Under the pieces are notes generated by a model. It did not search any database. It was not told the origin of the DNA and saw only the letters and a list, made by a program, of their open reading frames with translations. Shown one piece after another: positions 1 through 5,211 of a stretch of 5,211 nt of DNA. Position numbers and translations under genes: made by a program. The stretch is from positions 1 to 5,211 of the forward strand of contig JAUVRU010000198.1 of NCBI GenBank assembly GCA_030597485.1, given 5' to 3'. This DNA comes from Anaerolineae bacterium (GTDB lineage: Bacteria > Chloroflexota > Anaerolineae > 4572-78 > NAK82). Each line of letters begins with the position of its first letter. Position 1 is the stretch's first letter.

Positions 1-642
1 CAGCTTTTCCCGGCCGGGCAAATCATCAACCTGCACCCGTGGGAGTACAACGAGGTGCCGGTGCTGCTGGGAGCGGCGCTGCGGCAGGAGGCTCCCATCG
101 TGGCACTGCATCTGACCCGTCCCCCGATCGCGGTGCCGGATCGGGCTAGGTTAGGGATGCCGTCACACTTTGAGGCGGCCCGGGGAGCATACGTGGTGCG
201 CGACTATCGTCCAGGTCAGCGGCGCGGCGGCGCGATCATCGTGCAGCGCACCAGTTCCATGGCCCACCTGCTCAAGATACTGCCAGAGCTCCACCAACGC
301 GGGCTGAACGTCAAGATAGTCTACGGTGCCAGCCCACAGCTGTTTGCCATGCAGCCAAAGACCTATCAGCAGCAGGTACTGTCAGCCAGTGACCGAGTGG
401 ACTCCACTGTCATCACCACCCAGGCACGCTGGTTGATGCACGACTGGCTGTTCAATCCATTGGCAGAAGAGTATGCGCTATCCGCGGACTGGGACAATCG
501 CTGGGGTACGGGGGGAACCATCGAGGATGTCATAGATGAGGCGCACCTGTCGCCCCCTTGGCTACTGAAAGGCATTGAGCGGTTTGCGCAAGAGCGGCAG
601 CATCGTCTCGACACCATCCGAGCGAGTCTTGCTGAAAGCTAG
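1..642 (+). CDS. Transketolase-family enzyme, C-terminal part (5' end outside window)
   Basis: The reading frame is open from the first base to a TAG at 640-642, giving 213 residues of a longer protein; the ATG/GTG codons inside are internal, so no start is present. Residues 1-40 (FPAGQIINLHPWEYNEVPVL, then an L-T-R-P segment) look like the end of a transketolase pyrimidine-binding domain. Residues about 60-190 match the transketolase C-terminal domain: a G-A-Y-V-V-R-D strand, an I-I-V-Q ... S-S-M turn where transketolases have A-T-G-S-E-V, and a late G-T-G-G-T motif followed by a closing helix. The family moves two-carbon ketol units between sugar phosphates using thiamine diphosphate in the cytoplasm. 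The ThDP-binding domain lies upstream of the window, so substrate and activity cannot be judged. The late sequence diverges from classical TktA, so it could be a transketolase-like enzyme of another sugar pathway. It converges on the minus-strand operon. Confidence 0.8.
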   Translation, partial: QLFPAGQIINLHPWEYNEVPVLLGAALRQEAPIVALHLTRPPIAVPDRARLGMPSHFEAARGAYVVRDYRPGQRRGGAIIVQRTSSMAHLLKILPELHQRGLNVKIVYGASPQLFAMQPKTYQQQVLSASDRVDSTVITTQARWLMHDWLFNPLAEEYALSADWDNRWGTGGTIEDVIDEAHLSPPWLLKGIERFAQERQHRLDTIRASLAES

Positions 643-710
643 CTTGTGACCCTGCCGAAAAAAAGGAGAGAGATTCACTGCCTTCTCAAACCTGCCGAGC
701 CCACCAGTTC
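643..710. other. Convergent intergenic gap, no clear terminator
   Basis: These 68 bp separate the transketolase stop from the SDR stop on the opposite strand. A run of seven A (658-664) would read as a U-tract for minus-strand transcripts. The only stem before it is a poor GAGA/TCTC pairing, so a bidirectional terminator is expected by position but not supported by structure. Confidence 0.4.
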
Positions 711-1478
711 TTATGTATCGTAGACCCAGGGAACCTGCGACCACAGTCCGCCGTCAACGTACAGCGTTTGTCCGGTTATGAAATCAGCCTTGGCTCCGGC
801 AAGGAAGACCACAGCATTGGCCACGTCCTCCACGTGACCGATTCTACCGAGGGGGGTGAGGGGTCCCCACACGCCCGCATAATCCGGGTCTTCTTGCCGG
901 GTCCTTTCGATCTCAGTGGTACCAGGCGCGACGCAGTTGACCGTGATGCCGTATCGACCCAGTTCAACTGCGGCGACAACCGTGAACGTCTGGATGCCCC
1001 CTTTCGATGCGCAGTAGTCACTGATGTTGGGAAGCGGTGCCTTGTTGGCCCCTGAGCCAATGTTGATGATGCGCCCCCCGGTGTGCCGCATCAAGCGAGC
1101 TGCTTGCTGTGTGCACAGAAACGTTCCCTTGAGGTTGGTGCGAATGGTGCGGTCCCAATCCGATTCCTTCAGATCGAGAAGGGGCGACCAGGTCTGCACC
1201 CCCGCGTTGTTGACGAGCAGGTCGATCCCTCCGGCCAGCTCGACGAGCCGCTCAAACAAGGATCGTACCTGCTCACTGTCGCCCACATCGGCTTGAAGAA
1301 CCCAGCTCCGCTGGCCTACGGCACAAATTCGCGATGCGGTGGATTCGGCGCCATCCTTGTCCCGGAGGTAGTTGACGCCCACATCCCAACCATCTTCAGC
1401 GAGTCCAAGAGCAATGCCGCGCCCGACGCCCTTGCTAGCGCCGGTAACGAGAGCGAACTTGGGATGCTGTTTCACCAT
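711..1478 (-). CDS. Short-chain dehydrogenase/reductase (SDR), FabG / glucose-dehydrogenase-like
   Basis: A 255-residue classical SDR, normal length and apparently intact. It shows the Rossmann cofactor motif TGASKGVG (residues 12-19), NNAG at 90-93, and the full catalytic tetrad N115, S142, Y155 and K159 (Y-C-A-S-K). Further hallmarks are V-N-C-V-A-P-G at 180-186 and Y-V-D-G-G at 240-244 near the C terminus. K16 in the glycine loop and R39 after the second strand suggest a preference for NADP(H), which is inference. The family interconverts alcohols and ketones using NAD(P). FabG itself acts on 3-oxoacyl-ACP, but no fatty-acid genes are nearby, and the sugar enzymes upstream make a sugar, polyol or keto-sugar substrate more likely. 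The ATG at 1478 is preceded by GAGG five bases away. It is the last gene of the minus-strand row, 102 bp after the Gfo/Idh/MocA gene. Family is secure; substrate unknown. Confidence 0.92.
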   Translation of the reverse strand: MVKQHPKFALVTGASKGVGRGIALGLAEDGWDVGVNYLRDKDGAESTASRICAVGQRSWVLQADVGDSEQVRSLFERLVELAGGIDLLVNNAGVQTWSPLLDLKESDWDRTIRTNLKGTFLCTQQAARLMRHTGGRIINIGSGANKAPLPNISDYCASKGGIQTFTVVAAVELGRYGITVNCVAPGTTEIERTRQEDPDYAGVWGPLTPLGRIGHVEDVANAVVFLAGAKADFITGQTLYVDGGLWSQVPWVYDT

Positions 1479-1483
1479 CCTGA

Positions 1484-1496
1484 CCTCATCCCTCCC
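1484..1496 (-). promoter_or_regulatory. Ribosome-binding site of the SDR gene
   Basis: On the minus strand GGGAGGG (1496-1490) and GAGG (1487-1484) precede the ATG at 1478. GAGG has the better spacing, five bases. An ATG within this stretch (1489-1487) is out of frame with the SDR, so 1478 is the chosen start. Confidence 0.6.
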
Positions 1497-1514
1497 GGCT
1501 TTCTGCCAATCTCA

Positions 1515-1566
1515 GGTGATCTGTGGCGGGCGAGACGTCCGTGCTCCTGGTGCCGCCTGTGTCACC
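1515..1566. repeat. Imperfect inverted repeat between the Gfo/Idh/MocA and SDR genes
   Basis: GGTGA (1515-1519) pairs with TCACC (1562-1566), and, after a 5/4-base internal loop, GGCGG (1525-1529) pairs with CCGCC (1553-1557). The loop holds a further small stem, GAGACG facing CGT-G-CTC, within about 1532-1546. There is no T-tract on either side, so it does not look like an intrinsic terminator. It might be an mRNA stability or processing hairpin between operon genes, or chance in GC-rich DNA. Confidence 0.3.
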
Positions 1567-1580
1567 GACTGGAAGGTCTC

Positions 1581-2741
1581 CTACATGCTGACCCATATCG
1601 AACCTTTGTCGGAAGACTCTACCGCCTTGTAGATGAACTGCATGCCTCGCAGGCCGTCGTAGACACTGGGGAACTGGTAATCCTCGGTCTTCAACGGCTT
1701 GCCATCAATGTATCGTCGGATTGCCCTGATGGCACCCACGTATATGTTGGCGAACCCTTCCAGGTATCCTTCCGGATGTCCGGGTGGGATGCGGGTGGCA
1801 TCTGCTGCTGCTTCCGAGAGGTATCCTTGAGATCGGGCTAATGTCTGCCTGGGCTCGCCGAAGCGATACAGCTCAAGGTAGTTGGGATTCTCTTGCGCCC
1901 ATTTGATAGCCCCCTTGGTGGCGTATACCCGGAGAGTCAGTCCATTCTCCTCACCACAGCAAGCTTGGCTGATGCACAGGACGCCCTTGCCTCCGCCCTT
2001 CAGACGTAGAAGGGCGTTGACGTCTTCGTCCAACGTGCGGTCTGGCAGGAATGTGCTCTTGTCGGCACACAGCTCAACCACCGGGTCACCGGTGACGAAC
2101 TCCAACAGATTCATACAGTGGGTTCCCACGTCGCCCATAGTGCCGCCGATACCCGACTGGGCGGGATCAACACGCCACGCTGCCTGCTTGCAGCCCAGCT
2201 TTTCCTGAGGCACCATGAGGAAGTCCTGGAGGTACTCCACGATCACCTTGCGGATCTCTCCCACCTCGCCGGAACGGAACAGCTCGCGGGCGTGTCTCAC
2301 CAAGGGCAAGCCGGTGTAGTTGTGAGTGAGCACAAAGACCAGCCCAGTATCCTCGACCAGTTTGACCAGACCTTTGGCCTCGTCGAGCGTATAGGTCATC
2401 GGCTTGTCGCATACCACGTGGAAGCCAGCTTTCAGGAATGCCTTTGCAATGGGAAAGTGGGAGACGTTGGGCGTCACGATGGTCACAAAATCAATCCGTT
2501 GATCCTCAGGCAGCCTGGCTTCGGCAGCTGCCATTTCTTGGTAACTGTCGTAGCAGCGAGCAGGATCAAGATAGAGCTGTTCCCCGGTGAGTTTTGTGTT
2601 CTCGGGATCTCGCGAGAAGCAGCCAGCTACGAGCTCTGCCTGTTGGTCGAGGGTGGCTGCGATACGGTGCACACCGCCGATGAACGCACCCTGGCCCCCG
2701 CCAACCATACCCATTCTCAGTTTACGTTTCCAAGGTTCCAT
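1581..2741 (-). CDS. Gfo/Idh/MocA-family NAD(P)-dependent sugar dehydrogenase
   Basis: A complete 386-residue oxidoreductase. The N-terminal Rossmann domain (about 8-135) carries the dinucleotide loop MVGGGQGAFIGGVHR (12-26), the T-P-N strand end at 90-92, and C-D-K-P at 111-114, the family's E-K-P motif with Asp for Glu; K113 is the expected catalytic lysine. The C-terminal alpha/beta domain contains G-D-V-G-T-H (203-208), supplying D204 and H208. Members oxidise or reduce ring hydroxyls of sugars, inositols or anhydrosugars using a tightly bound nicotinamide cofactor. The length, Y-x-Q-D near 170, the E-N-G-L-T-L-R-V-Y segment and the P-P-G-H-P-E-G-Y-L-E segment recall the subgroup containing levoglucosan and inositol-type dehydrogenases; this comparison is from memory. 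The start has AGGAGGG nine bases upstream, and the alternative Met10 and Met12 would cut into the first Rossmann strand. It follows the TIM-barrel gene by 47 bp, implying co-transcription. Confidence 0.9.
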   Translation of the reverse strand: MEPWKRKLRMGMVGGGQGAFIGGVHRIAATLDQQAELVAGCFSRDPENTKLTGEQLYLDPARCYDSYQEMAAAEARLPEDQRIDFVTIVTPNVSHFPIAKAFLKAGFHVVCDKPMTYTLDEAKGLVKLVEDTGLVFVLTHNYTGLPLVRHARELFRSGEVGEIRKVIVEYLQDFLMVPQEKLGCKQAAWRVDPAQSGIGGTMGDVGTHCMNLLEFVTGDPVVELCADKSTFLPDRTLDEDVNALLRLKGGGKGVLCISQACCGEENGLTLRVYATKGAIKWAQENPNYLELYRFGEPRQTLARSQGYLSEAAADATRIPPGHPEGYLEGFANIYVGAIRAIRRYIDGKPLKTEDYQFPSVYDGLRGMQFIYKAVESSDKGSIWVSM

Positions 2742-2750
2742 AGCTGTTTA

Positions 2751-2757
2751 CCCTCCT
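2751..2757 (-). promoter_or_regulatory. Ribosome-binding site of the Gfo/Idh/MocA gene
   Basis: AGGAGGG on the minus strand, nine bases before the ATG at 2741. It lies within the 47-bp gap after the TIM-barrel gene and fixes the start. No room for, or sign of, a separate promoter was seen. Confidence 0.75.
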
Positions 2758-2788
2758 GTGCGGTTGAGGTGAATACGCCTGAGACCAG

Positions 2789-3838
2789 CTAATCCAGGCC
2801 CAGTATCACTCTGTTGCGTGCCAGGTCCGTGTCGCCGCCGGCGAAGTCATCAAATGCCACCTCAGTGGCCTGGATGATATGCCTGGCGATAAACGGCGCC
2901 CCTTCAGCCGCTCCCTGCTCCGAGCTCTTGACTGCACATTCCCATTCCAGGACTGCCCAGCCGGTGTATCCGGCCTCGGTGAGCAGCGTGAACACACGCG
3001 TGAAGTCAACCTGGCCATCTCCGAGTGACCGGAATCGACCGGGCCTCTCTCCCCACGATTGGTATCCACCATACACGCCCATTCGCCCGGTGGGGCGAAA
3101 CTCGGCGTCCTTGACGTGGAATCCCCTGATGCGTTCACCGTATATGCGGATGAACTCGAGGTAATCAAGCTGTTGCAGGACGAAATGGCTAGGGTCGTAG
3201 TTCAGACAAGCAGCGGGGTGGTTGTCTGTGTGATCCAGGAACATCTCGTAGGTGGCGCCGTCATAGACGTCTGATCCCGGGTGCAGCTCGTAGGTGAACA
3301 CTACCCCATTGTCGTGGGCCAGGTCTAGAAGAGGCCGCCACCGTCTGGCCAGCTCTTTGAACGCCTCCTCTATGATTCCTTCCGGTCTCTGTGGCCAGGG
3401 ATAGACCATATGCCACGCGAAGCCGCCGGACAGCACCGGGATAACGTTGGTGCCCATGTTGACCGAAGCATGAATGCACTTCTTCAACTCGCCGGCGGCC
3501 CATTCAGTGCGGGCATCCCCGGTCAGGCCCGCGGGATGGAACGGTTCGAACATAACCTCGTAGGCAGGATGCACCGCCAGTACCTGACCGGCCAGGAAGC
3601 CACCCAACTCGCTCGGCTCAAGCCCCATTGCTTTGAGCTGGCCCCGATACGCATCACAATAGGTTTTGGACTCCGCTGCTTTGTCGAGGTCGATGATGCG
3701 CGGATCCCAGGTCGGGATCTGGACACCTTTGTACCCCAGACTGGCAACCCATTTTCCGATGCTGCTGATGTTGTTGTACGGCTCCTCGTCCCTCATGAAC
3801 TGTGCGAGGAGAATTGCCGGGCCCTTGATGCTTGGCAT
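2789..3838 (-). CDS. Xylose-isomerase-like TIM-barrel sugar isomerase/epimerase/lyase
   Basis: A complete 349-residue protein of the AP-endonuclease-2 / xylose-isomerase-like TIM-barrel superfamily ('sugar phosphate isomerase/epimerase' in annotations). It contains the strand-end residues that usually bind a divalent metal: E184 in Y-E-L-H-P-G, D215 and H218 in Y-D-P-S-H-F, H241 in F-H-V-K-D, and E298 in V-L-E-W-E. S-L-G-D-G-Q-V-D-F (271-279) is the typical late-barrel loop. No signal peptide is seen, so it is cytoplasmic. Relatives isomerise or epimerise keto sugars, dehydrate inosose (IolE), or beta-eliminate 3-keto-glycosides and anhydrosugars. At 349 residues it is longer than typical IolE or hydroxypyruvate isomerases (about 260-300), with extra sequence around 80-115 and 247-270. 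The ATG has AAGGAG six bases upstream. Being directly followed by a Gfo/Idh/MocA dehydrogenase suggests that the two act in succession on the same substrate. Fold secure, reaction not. Confidence 0.88.
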   Translation of the reverse strand: MPSIKGPAILLAQFMRDEEPYNNISSIGKWVASLGYKGVQIPTWDPRIIDLDKAAESKTYCDAYRGQLKAMGLEPSELGGFLAGQVLAVHPAYEVMFEPFHPAGLTGDARTEWAAGELKKCIHASVNMGTNVIPVLSGGFAWHMVYPWPQRPEGIIEEAFKELARRWRPLLDLAHDNGVVFTYELHPGSDVYDGATYEMFLDHTDNHPAACLNYDPSHFVLQQLDYLEFIRIYGERIRGFHVKDAEFRPTGRMGVYGGYQSWGERPGRFRSLGDGQVDFTRVFTLLTEAGYTGWAVLEWECAVKSSEQGAAEGAPFIARHIIQATEVAFDDFAGGDTDLARNRVILGLD

Positions 3839-3844
3839 TTCTTG

Positions 3845-3850
3845 CTCCTT
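3845..3850 (-). promoter_or_regulatory. Ribosome-binding site of the TIM-barrel gene
   Basis: AAGGAG on the minus strand, six bases before the ATG at 3838. This is the strongest Shine-Dalgarno match in the window and decides the start. Confidence 0.8.
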
Positions 3851-3886
3851 TCACGCCTGTATGTGTAATTGTGATGCTCTGCGAAT

Positions 3887-3931
3887 GTCTGGATTACCAG
3901 GTTGAAGACGGTCTGTCACCCGAAACCAGAC
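3887..3931. repeat. Overlapping GTCTG/CAGAC inverted repeats in the leader of the TIM-barrel gene
   Basis: CCAGAC (3926-3931) can pair with GTCTGG (3887-3892) over six bases or with GTCTG (3911-3915) over five. CTGG (3889-3892) can instead pair with CCAG (3897-3900) around a four-base ATTA centre. The pairings exclude one another. They could be alternative RNA hairpins in the untranslated leader, or the short CTGG-N4-CCAG dyad could be an operator half-site pair. No confident -35/-10 promoter could be picked out in this spacer. Confidence 0.35.
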
Positions 3932-3953
3932 GGGGATGCCTCCCGTGATCCCC
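3932..3953 (-). terminator. Possible hairpin after the nucleotidyltransferase-like gene
   Basis: GGGGAT (3932-3937) and ATCCCC (3948-3953) form a perfect six-base inverted repeat with a ten-base loop, starting eight bases after the TGA at 3961-3963. In the minus transcript no U-tract follows; GTCTGG comes next instead. It could be a weak or factor-dependent terminator, an mRNA 3'-end stabiliser or part of the leader of the next gene. An alternative stem (3930-3935 with 3941-3946) overlaps it. Confidence 0.3.
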
Positions 3954-3960
3954 CCTCCAG

Positions 3961-5211
3961 TCACTGGTCGGCAGACGCCGGTGCCTGGAAGATGTCCATA
4001 TAGGACTTGATCGAGGGGATGGCAGTGAGTTTCTCGTGGAAGAAGTTGTTGACGATGTTCATGACCTCAGCTCTGGCGGCTTCCACTCTGTCGCACCGCG
4101 TGGGCCGCTCCCCACCTGAAGCCACGCTATCGCGCAGCTGCAACAGGTGGCGAACGATCTCGCTCTCCTCGTCTACCTCCAAGACCTCAATGACTGCCAG
4201 GATCAGTTGATCTGTCTGCGCCAGGACAGCTCTTAGCGAGACGGTGGAGCCTGTCTCACAGGCTTCGTCAATAGTGCGGATGAGTGTCCAGACCTGATAG
4301 AGCATTGTCGTGGGCTCATCGAACAACTCGCGCAGAAACGCGGCATCCTGGTAGCGTCCGGTCAGTCGAAATATGTTGTACATCCGTTTGGCTGCCTTGC
4401 CGTAGTTGATGTCTTTGGTAACGTACTTCCTGACTTCTTCTTCCAGCTGGGCGACGTAGTCATCCAAGGCATTCTCCGACACATGGCGCACCAGTTGAGA
4501 GAAGATGGGGATTGATTCCGCCTCCAGATAGACTTCCTGGAAGTACGGGTCGAGATAACCATCAAGGGGGGTGACCGAGCCGTCAGGCGCTTCCCAGGTC
4601 ACGTCCAGCATGTTGCTGGCGTTCGCCACCTGATCCCGCACGGGGTCGGCAACGACCCAATCCAATTTACACCAGCCTGGATCGTCAGCTGCCTCATCCC
4701 AGGTGATCGTGGCCAGAGTGCCATCCGGACGAGATGCTTCTATCTGACCGGCGCCCAGCTCGTCCGGCATCCAGGCAATCGGTGCTCCCGATTTGATCGA
4801 GCGCCCCTCCTTGACGATGTCGTACGAATATGATCCGAACTTCACCTCAATCAGGCGATATGTTTCTCCTTCAGGGGTGGATAGAGCCTTGTCTTGCATG
4901 ATCCTGGACAGTATGGCGCAGGCCTCCTGACGCGTGGATGCCTTGATGTTCACTCTCTCAAAGAAGTCGAGATCTCCCGGGTAAGACTGTATCTTTGACT
5001 GAGCAGATGAACCCGAAAGGGCCAGCGCGGTCTCCACGACGCTCGGCTCTTCCGTGAATTCGACCATCTGTCCCACCTGGCGGAAGTAATCCAGGTCTGC
5101 CGGGTCGAAATCGAGCATACTTACCCTGTGACCGAACACGCCGGTCTCGACATCAACGACTATCTTCTGACCGGAATGGGCAACGGCGATTGCCGCCAGC
5201 CACTGAAGCGC
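3961..5211 (-). CDS. Unrecognised protein with nucleotidyltransferase-like motif (5' end outside window)
   Basis: The frame is open from the right edge to a TGA at 3961-3963, giving 416 residues of a protein whose start is outside the window. A GTG at 5139 and an ATG at 5118 exist but have no good ribosome-binding site, and the 24 codons before the GTG read like protein, so the gene most likely runs off the edge. Counting from the edge, LSGSSAQSKIQSYPGDLDFF (66-85, first residue shown L65) fits the hG[GS]-x(n)-DhD signature of the DNA polymerase beta-like nucleotidyltransferase fold, with D80 and D82 as metal ligands; D184 in K-L-D-W-V-V is a plausible third acid. Residues about 235-405 are helix-rich, charged and without membrane segments. 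I do not know the specific family. Nucleotidyl transfer is inferred from the motif alone, and nothing shows the target. It lies 122 bp upstream of the sugar operon on the same strand, so it may or may not share its transcript. Confidence 0.6.
   Translation of the reverse strand, partial: ALQWLAAIAVAHSGQKIVVDVETGVFGHRVSMLDFDPADLDYFRQVGQMVEFTEEPSVVETALALSGSSAQSKIQSYPGDLDFFERVNIKASTRQEACAILSRIMQDKALSTPEGETYRLIEVKFGSYSYDIVKEGRSIKSGAPIAWMPDELGAGQIEASRPDGTLATITWDEAADDPGWCKLDWVVADPVRDQVANASNMLDVTWEAPDGSVTPLDGYLDPYFQEVYLEAESIPIFSQLVRHVSENALDDYVAQLEEEVRKYVTKDINYGKAAKRMYNIFRLTGRYQDAAFLRELFDEPTTMLYQVWTLIRTIDEACETGSTVSLRAVLAQTDQLILAVIEVLEVDEESEIVRHLLQLRDSVASGGERPTRCDRVEAARAEVMNIVNNFFHEKLTAIPSIKSYMDIFQAPASADQ

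Noticed and set aside
643..710. Bidirectional terminator between the convergent genes
   Set aside because: A seven-base A/T run is present, but the only adjacent stem is about four base pairs with mismatches on both sides.
1083..1841. Plus-strand open frame of 252 codons spanning the SDR/Gfo gap
   Set aside because: It lies antisense to two well-supported genes, and its translation is low-complexity without recognisable motifs. It is a shadow of GC-rich coding DNA.
2118..2792. Plus-strand open frame of 224 codons opposite the Gfo/Idh/MocA gene
   Set aside because: Its translation is the antisense of a clear oxidoreductase, with no domain and no good ribosome-binding site.
3410..3868. Plus-strand open frame of 152 codons opposite the TIM-barrel gene
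   Set aside because: It is antisense to conserved metal-site coding sequence and shows no motif of its own.
3961..5139. Complete gene starting at the GTG at 5139
   Set aside because: No Shine-Dalgarno sequence precedes this GTG, and the frame stays open with protein-like codons to the window edge, so a 5'-truncated gene is more likely.
1..5211. CRISPR array, insertion sequence, tRNA or phage genes
   Set aside because: No regularly spaced direct repeats, transposase motifs, terminal inverted repeats or cloverleaf-like sequences were seen on either strand.

Overview
This 5.2-kb bacterial window has moderately high GC (roughly 55-60% by eye) and holds five tightly packed genes. Nothing in it identifies the host firmly. 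The protein style (a transketolase-family enzyme beside Gfo/Idh/MocA and xylose-isomerase-like sugar enzymes) is what I would expect from an environmental bacterium such as a Chloroflexota member, but that is only a guess. There are no tRNA or rRNA genes, no CRISPR array, and no transposase or other mobile element.

Layout: the left edge (1-642, plus strand) is the C-terminal third of a transketolase-family, thiamine-diphosphate-dependent enzyme. It converges, across a 68-bp gap, on a minus-strand gene row that fills the rest of the window. In transcription order (right to left) the row is: a protein cut by the right edge that carries a nucleotidyltransferase-like G-S ... D-L-D signature (5211-3961); a 122-bp spacer rich in inverted repeats; a xylose-isomerase-like TIM-barrel sugar isomerase/epimerase/lyase (3838-2789); a Gfo/Idh/MocA NAD(P)-dependent sugar dehydrogenase (2741-1581); and a classical short-chain dehydrogenase/reductase (1478-711). 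The last three each have a good Shine-Dalgarno sequence and probably form one operon.

How they may work together: a Gfo/Idh/MocA dehydrogenase next to a metal-dependent TIM-barrel enzyme is the pairing used for inositol breakdown and for 'oxidise, then beta-eliminate' breakdown of anhydrosugars or glycosides (levoglucosan type). The SDR could supply a second redox step, and the transketolase-like enzyme on the opposite strand also fits carbohydrate metabolism. The substrate cannot be read from sequence. The least explained item is the nucleotidyltransferase-like protein at the right edge, whose family I do not recognise and whose link to sugar metabolism is unclear.
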